Shown here: positions 51,145 through 60,136 of the stretch, one piece after another | How positions within the stretch are numbered: position 1 is the first letter of the stretch | Layout of the letters: every line of letters begins with the position of its first letter | NCBI RefSeq assembly: GCF_900091625.1 | Contig: NZ_FMIC01000002.1 | Span: 1 to 64,000, forward strand | Direction: 5' to 3' | Length of the DNA stretch: 64,000 nt | DNA from: Micromonospora peucetia | Lineage (GTDB): Bacteria > Actinomycetota > Actinomycetes > Mycobacteriales > Micromonosporaceae | Position numbers and translations under genes: made by a program | The notes under the pieces: generated by a model | What the model was told of the DNA's origin: nothing | The model's input: only the letters and a program-made list of their open reading frames with translations | Databases searched by the model: none

Positions 51145-51801
51145 CTAGGAGTTCGCGCCATCGATGATGCGTGAGTACAGTTCCTCGCTCCAGGCTGGGT
51201 CGAACGCGCCCGTGAAGTTCGGGGCAACGAACGTGCCCTTCTTTTCGCCGGCCGGTATGATCGTCTTTTTGCATGCCGTGAACATGGCGAAGAACTGTTC
51301 CTTCGTCGTTCCGGCCGGCACTGCCATCTCCGCGGACGCACCCTCCGGATCGGGGAACGCGGCGATGCCGTTCTCCCTGGCACACTTCGCGAACGCACGA
51401 GACGCCTCCGCCAGGGCCGGGTCGGTCCCGTCGTCGTTGCGTGGCGGCTCATACTGGGGCACTCTCGCCCGGCAGACCTTCTCGGCAGCCGCGAACAGTT
51501 CGGCCGCTGCTCCGTCGAACTTGACCGCGCCGGGGCTACTGTTTCCCTGAGCGGAATCAATCGAAATACCCGGTCCGACATGGCCATCCGGCCCGACCAT
51601 CACGTTCTGCACCCCTTCGGTGCGCAGACAGTCCGCGTACGCTTCCGCTCCCGCCTTCGCATCACCCTTGGCCACGGGCACGTCGCCGGCGGAAGGCACC
51701 TCGGGCGTGGACGTGCAGCCGGCAAGGGTGAGAGCTGCGGCAAGCGCGGCTCCCGCGACGAACAGTCTCGTCGTGGCTGGCCGGTGGTCGTTGCTGAACA
51801 T
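51145..51801 (-). CDS. Secreted lipoprotein of the MacAB-like operon
   Basis: A 218-residue protein from ATG 51801. The signal peptide is FVAGAALAAALTLAGC (lipobox), after which come two related stretches with conserved Cys (EAYADCLRTEGVQNVMVGPDG and SRAFAKCARENGIAAFPDPEG) and a FTACKKTI segment. Such lipoproteins are usually found in operons with MacAB-like pumps in actinobacteria. First gene of the unit, divergent from the response regulator with a 134-bp control region. Confidence 0.75.
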   Translation of the reverse strand: MFSNDHRPATTRLFVAGAALAAALTLAGCTSTPEVPSAGDVPVAKGDAKAGAEAYADCLRTEGVQNVMVGPDGHVGPGISIDSAQGNSSPGAVKFDGAAAELFAAAEKVCRARVPQYEPPRNDDGTDPALAEASRAFAKCARENGIAAFPDPEGASAEMAVPAGTTKEQFFAMFTACKKTIIPAGEKKGTFVAPNFTGAFDPAWSEELYSRIIDGANS

Positions 51802-51935
51802 GGTCTGTCCTCCCTGACGGGTTCGCATCCCGCTGTCGCGGGATCGGTCAGGAGAAGTTCTAGACGGTCGGCGGTCAGCGAACGGTCAGCGCGTTCCTGA
51901 CCGTTCCCTTACCTTCCGGACCGGACAATGGGGCG

Positions 51936-52598
51936 ATGAGAGTGCTGATCGTGGAAGACGAGATCGACCTCGCCACGAGCCTGGCCGAAGGGCTACGCGC
52001 CGACGGATACACGGTCGACGTCGCTCACGACGGTGCGACCGCGCTCAGCCGGATTCAGCTCGGCGATCCGGATGTGATGGTGCTGGACCGCAACCTGCCC
52101 ATCCTCGACGGTGACACCGTCTGCCGAACCCTGTCGGCCATGCGCCACCCGGTACGCATTCTCATGCTGACCGCCGCTGCCGGACTTGACGACCGCGTCG
52201 AAGGCCTGGACCTCGGGGCGGACGACTACCTCACGAAACCCTTCGCCTACCGTGAGCTGACCGCCCGTATCAACGCCCTCACCCGCCGACTCGACCCCGG
52301 TGACACCTCCCGCAGCGTTGCGGACCTCGTCCTGGACACCGCCGGGCAGAAGGTGACCCGACGTGGAATGCCGGTGCGCCTCAGCACCAAGGAGTACGCG
52401 GTGCTCGAAGCCCTGGTTGTCGCCAACGGAGGCCTCGTGACCTATCGGCAGCTCATCGACCATGCCTGGGACGAGGACTACGACACCGAACGCGCCGCCG
52501 TGAAGATGGCCGTCTACGCCCTCCGCCGTAAGCTCGGCACACCGGACCTGATTGTCGCTGAGCACGGACGCGGCTATCGAATCGAGGCCCCATCATGA
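51936..52598 (+). CDS. OmpR-family response regulator
   Basis: A 220-residue regulator from ATG 51936. The receiver domain has VEDEIDLATSLAEGL, phospho-acceptor Asp 51 in VLDRNLPILDGD, LTAAAGLDDRVEGLDLGADDYLTKPF (conserved Thr and Lys). The C-terminal winged helix contains MPVRLSTKEYAVLEALV and AVKMAVYALRRKLG. It probably controls the divergent efflux operon. Overlaps the kinase gene by four bases. Confidence 0.93.
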   Translation: MRVLIVEDEIDLATSLAEGLRADGYTVDVAHDGATALSRIQLGDPDVMVLDRNLPILDGDTVCRTLSAMRHPVRILMLTAAAGLDDRVEGLDLGADDYLTKPFAYRELTARINALTRRLDPGDTSRSVADLVLDTAGQKVTRRGMPVRLSTKEYAVLEALVVANGGLVTYRQLIDHAWDEDYDTERAAVKMAVYALRRKLGTPDLIVAEHGRGYRIEAPS

Positions 52599-53890
52599 GT
52601 CGACGTACGCCCCGCCTGCACAGCTTCCGCACCCGACTCACCGTGACCTTCACCGCAGCGTTTCTCACCGCCGGAATCGTCCTTCTCGCCGTCGTCTATC
52701 TCGCTGTGGCTCACCTGTTCGACACCGCTCAGCACGGCGGGATCAATGAGGTCATCAGCACCGACGGCACGGTGGTCGCATGGCAGAGCAGCGAACCGCT
52801 ACTCGAACCGGGTTCCGTCACATACCCCAACGGGCTGCCGGCGGGAGGGATCCAAGGAGTCATCGATCGGACCCAGATCACGCTCCGCGACGACATACTC
52901 GCCGGCCTCGTGTGGTGGTGTCTGGGAATCCTCGCCGTCTTCGCCGTCTTCGCGGCTTTCGCCGCATCCAGGCTCTCCCGAGCCGCGCTTACCCGGATCG
53001 CCAACATCACCTCATCCGCTCGCTCCATCACCCAGCACCAACTCGACGCACGGCTGAACCTGCCCGGCCCGACAGACGAGATCAAAGAACTCGGCGACAC
53101 GATCGACCAGATGCTTGACCGGCTCGAAGATTCGTTCGCCCGGCAACGTGAGTTCATCGCCAACGCATCCCACGAACTGCGTACCCCGGTCGCGACAGCC
53201 CGCACGGCCCTCGAAATCCCCCTCGAACAGGGACGAGTCCCAACCCAACTCGAACCAGCCGTCACCCGTGCGCTCACCGCGACCAAACGCAGCGAGACCA
53301 TCCTCAATGCCCTCCTGGATCTCGCCCGTGCCGAAACCTCCCAGCTGGGGAAGCCAGAGCCGATCGACCTGGCTGCGGCAATCCGCGAAACCCTGACCGA
53401 CCTCGACGGGCTGATCGCCAGCCGCGGTCTGGACATAACCGTCGAGACAACGGACCGGCAGCTCACCGCGGACAAGACTCTGATCGAACAGTTCCTTCGC
53501 AACGCCATCATCAACGCCGTACGACACAACATCGACAACGGCGAAGTCGACATCCAGACCCAGGCCCGCGTCGACGGAATCGACATCGCCATCTCGAACA
53601 CCGGGGAATCCATCGACCCCGACACGATCGACGATCTCACCGCACCCTTCAACCACGGCAGAACCACTCGCCTCGCCCAAGAGCAGAACCCGGGCTACGG
53701 GCTGGGCCTGGCCATCATGAAGCGCATCATCGAACGCCACAACGGCACACTGACCATCACCCCCCGGGAGAACGGCGGCCTCGTCGTTCACGCCCACGTG
53801 CCGGACCACGCCTTGGCCAAGGCGTTGCCGGTGAGATCGGCATGCCAGGAAGTAGGACAGACGGGGGCGAGTCGCGTGCTCCACCGCTGA
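52595..53890 (+). CDS. Sensor histidine kinase
   Basis: A 431-residue membrane kinase from ATG 52595. TM1 (FTAAFLTAGIVLLAVVYLAVA) and TM2 (LAGLVWWCLGILAVFAVFAAF) frame a short extracellular sensor of about 65 residues. HAMP follows, then HisKA FIANASHELRTPVATARTAL with His 193, N-box RNAIINAVRHN, and G-box NPGYGLGLAIMKRI. The short sensor loop is typical of kinases that read membrane or transporter state. The C-terminal 25 residues extend past the usual end. Confidence 0.92.
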   Translation: MSRRTPRLHSFRTRLTVTFTAAFLTAGIVLLAVVYLAVAHLFDTAQHGGINEVISTDGTVVAWQSSEPLLEPGSVTYPNGLPAGGIQGVIDRTQITLRDDILAGLVWWCLGILAVFAVFAAFAASRLSRAALTRIANITSSARSITQHQLDARLNLPGPTDEIKELGDTIDQMLDRLEDSFARQREFIANASHELRTPVATARTALEIPLEQGRVPTQLEPAVTRALTATKRSETILNALLDLARAETSQLGKPEPIDLAAAIRETLTDLDGLIASRGLDITVETTDRQLTADKTLIEQFLRNAIINAVRHNIDNGEVDIQTQARVDGIDIAISNTGESIDPDTIDDLTAPFNHGRTTRLAQEQNPGYGLGLAIMKRIIERHNGTLTITPRENGGLVVHAHVPDHALAKALPVRSACQEVGQTGASRVLHR

Positions 53891-53891
53891 G

Positions 53892-55052
53892 TCAGCGACA
53901 CCGTCGGGCGCCGTTGAGGCGGGCGGCCTGGCGCGTCAGGTGGTCGCGCTCGGCGAGGTTGGGTGCCTTCTGGGCCGCCTCGGCGTACAGCCGTGCCGCC
54001 GTCGCCAGGTCGCCGTCGCGCTCGTGCAGGTACGCCGCCACCGCCGCGTGGCGGGGCAGTGAGTCGTCCAGCGCCGCGAGCGCCGCCAGGCCGGCGCGCG
54101 GTCCGACGGCCTCGCCCACGGCCACCGCGCGGTTGAGCCGGACGACCGGGCTGTCGGTCAGGCGCGCGAGTTCGTCGTACCACTCGACGATCTGTACCCA
54201 GTCGGTCTCCTCGGCGGTGGGCGCGTCGGCGTGCAGTGCCGCGATGGCGGCCTGGGCCTGGAACTCGCCCAGCCGGTCGCGGGCGAGGGCCGCCTGGAGG
54301 ATCTCGACGCCCTCGGCGATCGACGTGGTGTCCCACCGGCTGCGGTCCTGCTCGGCGAGCGGCACCAGGCTGCCGTCGGGCGCGGTCCGGGTGGCGCGCC
54401 GGGCGTGGTGCAGCAGCATGAGGGCGAGCAGCCCCGCCACCTCGGGGTGGTCGATCGCGGTCGCGAGCTGCCGGGTGAGCCGGATTGCCTCGGCGGCGAG
54501 ATCGAGGTCGCCGGAGTAGCCCTCGTTGAAGACCAGGTACAGGACGCGCAGCACGGTGGCGATGTCGCCGGGCTGGTCGAACCGCACGCCGGAGACGGTG
54601 CGCTTGGCCCGGCTGATGCGCTGCGCCATGGTCGCCTCGGGCACCAGGTAGGCCTGGGCGATCTGGCGGGTGGTCAGCCCGCCGACGGCGCGCAGCGTGA
54701 GCGCGACCGCGGACGACGGCGTCAGCGACCGGTGGGCGCACAGGAAGTAGAGCTGGAGCGTGTCGTCCACCCCGGCTGCGGGCCCGGGCGCCGGCTCCTC
54801 GTCGACGAGGTCCTCACGCCGACGGCGGGCGGCGTCCGCCCGGGTCGCGTCGAGGAACCGGCGCCAGGCCATGGTTACCAGCCAGCCCTTCGGGTCCCGC
54901 GGCGGGTCGGCCGGCCAGACGCGGACCGCCTCGACCAGCGCGTCCTGCACGGCGTCCTCGGCCGCCGCGAAGTCAGCTCCGCGGCGGACGAGGATCCCGA
55001 GCACGCTCGGCGTGAGGCTCCGGAGCAGGGCCTCGCTCAGCTGAGAGGTCAC
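53892..55052 (-). CDS. ECF42-family RNA polymerase sigma factor
   Basis: A 386-residue sigma factor from GTG 55052. Region 2 (SVLGILVRRGADFAAAEDAVQDALVEAVRVWP) and region 4 (LRAVGGLTTRQIAQAYLVPEATMAQRISRAKRTV) are followed by a long TPR-like C-terminal extension (AEAIRLTRQLATAIDHPEVAGLLALMLLHHARR, AALDDSLPRHAAVAAYLHERDGDL), as in the ECF42 group, whose partners are DGPF proteins rather than anti-sigmas. The DGPF gene lies immediately upstream, overlapping by four bases. Confidence 0.9.
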   Translation of the reverse strand: MTSQLSEALLRSLTPSVLGILVRRGADFAAAEDAVQDALVEAVRVWPADPPRDPKGWLVTMAWRRFLDATRADAARRRREDLVDEEPAPGPAAGVDDTLQLYFLCAHRSLTPSSAVALTLRAVGGLTTRQIAQAYLVPEATMAQRISRAKRTVSGVRFDQPGDIATVLRVLYLVFNEGYSGDLDLAAEAIRLTRQLATAIDHPEVAGLLALMLLHHARRATRTAPDGSLVPLAEQDRSRWDTTSIAEGVEILQAALARDRLGEFQAQAAIAALHADAPTAEETDWVQIVEWYDELARLTDSPVVRLNRAVAVGEAVGPRAGLAALAALDDSLPRHAAVAAYLHERDGDLATAARLYAEAAQKAPNLAERDHLTRQAARLNGARRCR

Positions 55053-55456
55053 TCCGTGATGGTGGGCGGCGCGTTCAGGAACGGGCGCACCTCGAGCCAC
55101 TCGTGGATCGGCTTCCCGCCCGCCCCGGGGGCGGCCGACAGCTCCCCGGCCAGCTCGATGGCACGCTCGTAGCTGTCGACGTCGATCACCATCCAGCCGG
55201 CGATGAGGTCCTTGGTCTCGGCGAATGGGCCGTCGGTGACCGGTGGGCGCCCCTGCCCGTCGTACCGGACGAAGGTCCCCTCGGGGGCGAGCGCCTGACC
55301 GTCGACGTACTCGCCGGTCCCCTCGATCCGGGCCGCGAAGTCGTTCATGTACTGGATGTGCGCCGAGATCTCCTCCGGCGTCCACTGGTCCATGGGCACG
55401 TCGTTGACCGGAGCCGGAGCGCCGCGGTAGTGCTTGAGCAGCAGGTACTTGGCCAT
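55049..55456 (-). CDS. YCII-related DGPF-family protein
   Basis: A 135-residue protein from ATG 55456. It has MAKYLLLKHYRGAP, GTFVRYDGQGRPPVTDGPFAETKDLIAGWMVIDVDSYERAIELA, with the DGPF motif in the middle and HEWLEVRPF near the end. It is the usual first gene of ECF42 loci. Catalytic role unproven; related to YCII ferredoxin-fold proteins. Confidence 0.9.
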   Translation of the reverse strand: MAKYLLLKHYRGAPAPVNDVPMDQWTPEEISAHIQYMNDFAARIEGTGEYVDGQALAPEGTFVRYDGQGRPPVTDGPFAETKDLIAGWMVIDVDSYERAIELAGELSAAPGAGGKPIHEWLEVRPFLNAPPTITE

Positions 55457-55722
55457 CGTGTTTCTCCTCGGTGCTGGTGCGACCCATTTTGGTCGCGTAC
55501 ACCCCGGGGACGGAGCCGGTCACGGGTTCTCGACATCGCCGTCCGAAATTCTCTGGCTCTCGTAGATGAGCCTGGGTGAGCCGTCGCGGGTCAGCAGACC
55601 CGCCCCAGAGCACCTCACCGCCCGGCCACCAGCATCCCTCGCATCCGGCCTCGCGGTCGCCATCGGGGTATTGGTCCCGATTCCACCCGCCTGTCGATGG
55701 TGTTGGTGGAACGATCGAAGAC

Positions 55723-56085
55723 GTGGGAGCTGCCAAAACTGCGATGCCTGCCATCTCGCCGCTTGCTGGCGAGCCGATCAAGCGCGCCGATGCCGAACGG
55801 CTCGCGGGAGTCCTGAAGGCCTTCGCCGACCCGGCCCGGCTGCGACTGCTCAGTCTGATCCAGTCCGCTCCGGAGGGCGAGGCGTCCGTGAGTGACCTCA
55901 CCGCGCCGCTCGGGCTCTCCCAGCCGACCGTGAGTCATCACCTTCGGATCCTCACCGAGGCCGGCCTGCTCGAGCGCGAGAAGCGCGGTGTCTGGGCGTA
56001 CTACCGCCTGGTGCCGTCCGCGATCGCGGCGATCGCCGAACTGTTGACGCCACCCCGCAAACGGGCGACGAAGAGAGCCCGCTGA
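55723..56085 (+). CDS. ArsR-family transcriptional regulator
   Basis: A 120-residue winged-helix protein from GTG 55723 (ATG 55744 is the alternative). It reads RLAGVLKAFADPARLRLLSLIQSAPEGEASVSDLTAPLGLSQPTVSHHLRILTEAGLLEREKRGVWAYYRL, a textbook ArsR fold. There is no cysteine, so As/Cd/Pb thiolate sensing of the classical kind is excluded. A target gene is not obvious. The 266 bp upstream (55457-55722) hold nothing recognisable. Confidence 0.85.
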   Translation: MGAAKTAMPAISPLAGEPIKRADAERLAGVLKAFADPARLRLLSLIQSAPEGEASVSDLTAPLGLSQPTVSHHLRILTEAGLLEREKRGVWAYYRLVPSAIAAIAELLTPPRKRATKRAR

Positions 56086-56266
56086 GCGGCACTGCCGAAG
56101 GTGTCCGCCGACGCGCGTCGGCGCGTCGGCGGGCTCACCCACCGGTCACCCGCAGCATCACGGCCTTTCTCAAGCCGGTCACCAAGAGCAGAACTCCGCC
56201 CCGACCGGTCGGTACCGCCGATGGCTGGTACCGCCGCGGTCGGGGCGGTTGTGCATCTGCTGGCCA

Positions 56267-56307
56267 CCGCTCATCGAGGAAAACCAGGGCCTGTCCTCGA
56301 TGAGCGG
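56267..56307. terminator. Bidirectional hairpin terminator
   Basis: A perfect 14-bp stem, CCGCTCATCGAGGA and its complement at 56294-56307 with a 13-base loop, between the convergent ArsR and hydrolase genes. Confidence 0.75.
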
Positions 56308-56357
56308 CATCCTGGCCGACAGCTCCTATCGTCTGCTGCCGGCCTGACGACCTGGCT

Positions 56358-57095
56358 TCACTTCAGGTGCCGGGCGAAGAACCGGTTCCCGTCGTCCCCC
56401 TCGAACTGCGGGACGCCGGTGTGCCCGCCCATGTTGGCGTGCAGCGTCTTCTCCTTGGAGCCGAAGGCGTCGAACAGGTCCAGGGCCATCTGCCGGTCGT
56501 TTCCCTTGTCGTCCCACTGCAGCAGGACCTGCAGCGGAATGGTGACCTGCCGGGCCTCCTCGAACATGGCGCGGGGCACGAAACTCCCGGCGAACAGAAG
56601 GGCGGCCGAGATGCGCGGCTCGACCACCGCCAGCCGAAGGCCGATGGCGATCACCCCTCCGGCGTACCCGACCGGGCCGCCGATCTCGGGCAGCGAAAGG
56701 AGGGCGTCCAGGGTGGCCCGCCATTCCGGGACCGCCTTTTCGACCAGCGGGAGGACGAGTCGGTCGACGATCTCGTCGCCGACCGGCTCACCGGCCTCCA
56801 GCGCCCGGAGCAGGTCGGCGCGGGCCTCCTCGGCGGCGGCGAAACGGGGCCGGTCACCGCCCCCGGGGAGCTCGATGGTGGCCGCGGCGAAGCCCTCCGC
56901 CGCGGAGTGCCGGGCCCGGGCCACCAGTCGGGGGTACATCTTGTGCAGTCCGCCGGGGTGGCCGACCAGGATCAGCGGCGCCGGTGCGGATGCTGATGCG
57001 GATGCGGGCGTCCACAGGATGCCGGGGACCTCGCCGAGGGTGAATTCGCGTTCGAGGACGCCGTCGTCGAGGCGCTGTTCAGAAGTGAATTGCAT
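56358..57095 (-). CDS. Alpha/beta-hydrolase-fold protein, probable loss of nucleophile serine
   Basis: A 245-residue protein from ATG 57095 of the dienelactone-hydrolase-like class: APAPLILVGHPGGLHKMYPRL at the oxyanion strand, FAAATIELPGGGDRP, and late VLLQWDDKGNDRQMALDLFDAFGSKEKTLHANMGGHTGVP with the likely Asp and His. The elbow, however, reads GYAGGV (codon GCC at about 56665) where GYSGG is expected, so the nucleophile appears changed to Ala. Either non-catalytic or a sequence error. It contains a short Ser-Ala repeat after ILWTPA. Confidence 0.7.
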   Translation of the reverse strand: MQFTSEQRLDDGVLEREFTLGEVPGILWTPASASASAPAPLILVGHPGGLHKMYPRLVARARHSAAEGFAAATIELPGGGDRPRFAAAEEARADLLRALEAGEPVGDEIVDRLVLPLVEKAVPEWRATLDALLSLPEIGGPVGYAGGVIAIGLRLAVVEPRISAALLFAGSFVPRAMFEEARQVTIPLQVLLQWDDKGNDRQMALDLFDAFGSKEKTLHANMGGHTGVPQFEGDDGNRFFARHLK

Positions 57096-57348
57096 GGTCG
57101 TGCCTTTCGGGAGTGCTCTTGAACGGCGCTCCCGGACGACCTATCGCCCGACCGTGGCCCCAGAGGGGAGCACCCATGTCGATACGTTCACGGGTACCAC
57201 CTCCTCGGTCTCTCGCACGGCCTCCAGGAAAGTAGCAGTGGTCGCCGCGGTCCGCAAACGGGTTTTTGCGGAGGCTCCGTGGCCGGATGCCACGACAGAT
57301 CGCCGGATATGTCGTAGGGCTCCCCGAGGTCGTATGGTCTCCCGACCA

Positions 57349-57537
57349 TGGCTAGCGACGAGAACCGCGGGTCACTGGCCCCGCGGGGCCAGGTTCGTTC
57401 AACGCGCCTACCTGAGGGTGGCTTTCGCGGAGGATGACGTTTGGCCGGACTTCGATCCGGCACACGTAACGCGGCTGGTTGGGCTCAACCCCACTCGGCG
57501 GCCGATCGGGGGCATGGGAGCGGGGCGTTCGCCTAGC
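57349..57537 (+). pseudogene. DUF4279-like fragment
   Basis: ATG 57349 opens ASDENRGSLAPRG and, after a frame change near 57390, continues QRAYLRVAFAEDDVWPDFDPAHVTRLVGLNPTR, which resembles the start of DUF4279 proteins. It then meets the 3' end of the Lrp gene without the rest of the domain. A truncated remnant; the region 57096-57348 before it holds only a hairpin TCCGCAAA/TTTGCGGA (57251-57272). Confidence 0.4.
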
Positions 57538-58012
57538 GTTGTTGTGGGCGGGGCGCGACGGGCGGGCCGAATGTGGCAGTTTCAGCGAGTGCTGCGGTTC
57601 GCAGAACGAGCCGTGTCTGGGTTGCCTCGACGCCGGTCTCACGCTTGAGGACGCGGATCAGCTCATCGATGCGGGCGGCGTTGGGCACCCGTACCCGAAG
57701 CTGATAGTCCCAGGCGCCGGTGACATGGACCGCTTCGGTGATCCAGGGCAGGCGGGCCAGGGCTGCTTCGAACGTCTCAGGGTCGGTGTCCGGGCGTAGC
57801 CGGGCGTCGACGATCAGGTCGAGTCGCGTGTCGGAGGTAGCGGTCTCGTCGGTCAGGGTGACGAAGCCTCGGATGACTCCGGTGGCGATCAGCCGGCGGA
57901 CGCGGTCCGCGGTGGCGTTGGCCGACAGGCCGACCCGGGCACCGAGGCTGCGGTAGCTCATCCGCGCATCCGTACGTAGTGCGTCGAGAATGTCGCGGTC
58001 CACGGCGTCCAT
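57533..58012 (-). CDS. Lrp/AsnC-family regulator
   Basis: A 159-residue regulator from ATG 58012. N-terminal HTH (VDRDILDALRTDARMSYRSLGARVGLSANATADRVRRLIATGVI) and a RAM ligand domain (DPETFEAALARLPWITEAVHVTGAWDYQLRVRV). It is divergent from the LysE-type exporter at 58081 with a 68-bp gap, the standard arrangement for amino-acid-responsive control of an exporter. Confidence 0.9.
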   Translation of the reverse strand: MDAVDRDILDALRTDARMSYRSLGARVGLSANATADRVRRLIATGVIRGFVTLTDETATSDTRLDLIVDARLRPDTDPETFEAALARLPWITEAVHVTGAWDYQLRVRVPNAARIDELIRVLKRETGVEATQTRLVLRTAALAETATFGPPVAPRPQQR

Positions 58013-58080
58013 GGCTGCGATTATCGCAGCATCGTCCGGTCGCTGACCGCGCATAGCACTGACCCTCCCACAGTTACACC

Positions 58081-58731
58081 ATGATTCTGGATATTTCGTT
58101 GGCGTCGGACGTCTCCGGCGCGCTCGCTGCGTTCAGCGTTGGTGCGGTTGCTGGGCTCGGTGTGGCGGTCCCGCTGGGAGCCGTGGGCGTGTTGCTGCTG
58201 CACGAAGGCATGGCGCGGGGGTGGCGTCCGGCGCTGGCGGGTGCCACCGGTGTGGCCGTCGTCGACCTTGTCTACGCGGCGGTCGCGGTGATCGCTGGTG
58301 GAGCTGTGACCGCCGTCTTGTCGGAACATCAGGGCGCTGTACGGGTGGGGGGCGCTGTCGTGCTCGGCGTGTTGGCGTTGCGTGGGCTTGTGCGGGCTGT
58401 GCGCTCACGCTCGGCTGCGCACGTGCCCACCCCGGGCGGCGCCCCCGGCGGCGCCTTCTACAAGTTCGTGGCGCTGACCGCCCTGAACCCGCTGACTGCC
58501 GTCTATTTCACCGTCCTGGCCGCTGGACTCGGCGATCGGTTGCGTGGCTTGTGGACCGCGGCGGCGTTCGCGCTCGGTGTCTTCGCCGGCTCCTGGGCCT
58601 GGCAGGCGATCTTGGCCGTCATCGGGTCCATAGCCGGCGCCCGTTTGCCTGCCGGCGCCCGCGCCGTAACCTCCATAGCCGGCTACGGCGTCGTGCTCGT
58701 CCTGGCGATCACTCTTGCGGTCAGCGCCTGA
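58081..58731 (+). CDS. LysE/RhtB-family amino-acid exporter
   Basis: A 216-residue membrane protein from ATG 58081 with six hydrophobic segments, including FSVGAVAGLGVAVPLGAVGVLLLHEGM (LysE TM1 with the PLGAVGVL pattern), GATGVAVVDLVYAAVAV and FVALTALNPLTAVYFTVLAAGLG (the conserved NP in the second half). It would export an amino acid or derivative, under the divergent Lrp regulator. Confidence 0.88.
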   Translation: MILDISLASDVSGALAAFSVGAVAGLGVAVPLGAVGVLLLHEGMARGWRPALAGATGVAVVDLVYAAVAVIAGGAVTAVLSEHQGAVRVGGAVVLGVLALRGLVRAVRSRSAAHVPTPGGAPGGAFYKFVALTALNPLTAVYFTVLAAGLGDRLRGLWTAAAFALGVFAGSWAWQAILAVIGSIAGARLPAGARAVTSIAGYGVVLVLAITLAVSA

Positions 58732-58769
58732 CCACGTCGCCTTGTCCGGATCTTGGTGCCTGCGAGGCG

Positions 58770-59015
58770 TCAGCCGGCGCGCAGCGCCGCCAAAGACGCC
58801 AACGACTGAACGTCACCAGCTGTCATCGCCGCCCGGTACACGGACTCCATCGCAGTGTGGTCCTCCCGGATACCCGGCCAGTTGACCAGCTTCACGGCGG
58901 CCCGGTGGTCTCCGGCTTCTGCCGCCTTGTGGCTGGTCGCAGTATCCACGGTTCTGCATCGCAGGTAGATCTGGGCTACCCCAGATGCGTCCAGCGACTC
59001 GGGTCCTAGACGCAC
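58770..59015 (-). CDS. Small hypothetical protein or fragment
   Basis: An 81-codon frame on the minus strand, convergent with the exporter gene. It reads QIYLRCRTVDTATSHKAAEAGDHRAAVKLVNW and AMESVYRAAMTAGDVQSLASLA, Ala-rich and helical, like a TPR-type tail. No clear ribosome site. It may be the remnant of a longer protein. Confidence 0.35.
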   Translation of the reverse strand: MRLGPESLDASGVAQIYLRCRTVDTATSHKAAEAGDHRAAVKLVNWPGIREDHTAMESVYRAAMTAGDVQSLASLAALRAG

Positions 59016-59109
59016 GCGTCTCGGCTAGAACCGGGCATCAGCTGGGCTGTTCGATGGCGTGGCCCGCTTCATGTGAGCATGGTGGGTGCAGGCCGGCCGT
59101 TCCCGATAG

Positions 59110-59781
59110 GTGGTTGTTGACGTGGTGAAGGCGCGACCCGCCGCGGGTGGCGGGCGGTGGGTGGAGATCTCACCGGAGCGGATTCGTGGTTGGCTCGACG
59201 GCTTCTACAGCCGTCACGACGGCGCCACCGAGCAGGGCCTCGTGTTGACCGGCTTAAGCAACGGTGATACCGCCACGCTGTATCCGCCGCCAGGGCTCGC
59301 CGACGCGAGGGATGTCGACACGCTGCTGGCCCGCGTCATCCGACCGCCCCGGATCGCCGTGCTGCTGGCCCGTAAGGGCGCGGTTGCCGTCGGTGTCGCG
59401 GACGGTGCGACCATCACCGTTTCCAAGGTCGAACGCTTCTACGTGCAGGGTCGCACCGCGGCCGGCGGTTCCTCACAGCAGCGCTACGCACGTCGCCGCG
59501 CCAACCAGGCCAACGCTGCTACGCAGCGGGCGGCGGACATCGCCGCGCGGATCATGCTGCCCCATGCGCCCGGTGTTGTCGCCGACCCTCACGATGCAGT
59601 CAGTGCCCTGGTCTGTGGCGGCGACCGGTCGATGATCGACGCGGTGCTGACAGACCGGCGTCTGTCGCCACTGGCGCCACTGCGTCATCCGCACCTGCTC
59701 GAATCCGCCGAGCCCCGGCTGGCCGTCCTGGAGGATGCGGCGGTTACGGCCAGACGGATCCGCGTCCATCTGATGCCGTGA
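59110..59781 (+). CDS. acVLRF1-family peptidyl-tRNA hydrolase (Vms1-like release factor)
   Basis: A 223-residue protein from GTG 59110 (GTG 59122 possible). It matches the actinobacterial VLRF1 group: GRWVEISPERIRGWLDGFYSRH, DVDTLLARVIRPPRIAVLLARKGAVAVGV, and the catalytic-loop analogue YVQGRTAAGGSSQQRYARRRANQA with the conserved Gln, then AADIAARIML. Related proteins release nascent chains from stalled ribosomes in quality control. The Trp often found in the GGWSQQR loop is Ser here. Confidence 0.85.
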   Translation: MVVDVVKARPAAGGGRWVEISPERIRGWLDGFYSRHDGATEQGLVLTGLSNGDTATLYPPPGLADARDVDTLLARVIRPPRIAVLLARKGAVAVGVADGATITVSKVERFYVQGRTAAGGSSQQRYARRRANQANAATQRAADIAARIMLPHAPGVVADPHDAVSALVCGGDRSMIDAVLTDRRLSPLAPLRHPHLLESAEPRLAVLEDAAVTARRIRVHLMP

Positions 59782-59787
59782 CCACGA

Positions 59788-60103
59788 TCAGGTCCAGCAG
59801 GTCGACGACGACGCGACCAGGATGATGTGCGACAGCCCAACAGTGCCGGACCTGTACGTGATGTCCCGTATCCCGCCCGCTCTGCGGCTGGAGAGGATGT
59901 CCGGGGGTGCGGGAGTCGCAGTGAACTTCGCCGCGGCGATGAAGGCGTCCCGCCCAGTACGGGGGCATGCGGAACTTCGCCGAAAGCAGGGTTTCCAGGC
60001 CGTTGCGGTAAGCGGCGGTAAGCAGCACGGTTCCGGGCGGAAGGGTCACGTGAGCGATGGCTTCCACCTGAGCCGCACTGGCGACCTGCGGCCCGGACTG
60101 CAC
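59788..60103 (-). pseudogene. Hypothetical protein, one frameshift
   Basis: From GTG 60103 the frame reads ASAAQVEAIAHVTLPPGTVLLTAAYRNGLETLLSAKFRMPP, then shifts near 59955 (GGGCGGG) to DAFIAAAKFTATPAPPDILS and GIRDITYRSGTVGLSHIILVA, ending TGA 59788-59790. About 104 residues if joined. The two parts read as one soluble domain that I do not recognise. Convergent with acVLRF1. Confidence 0.45.
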
Positions 60104-60136
60104 CGGGAGTAGCGGCGCACGGTTTGAAGATCAAAT

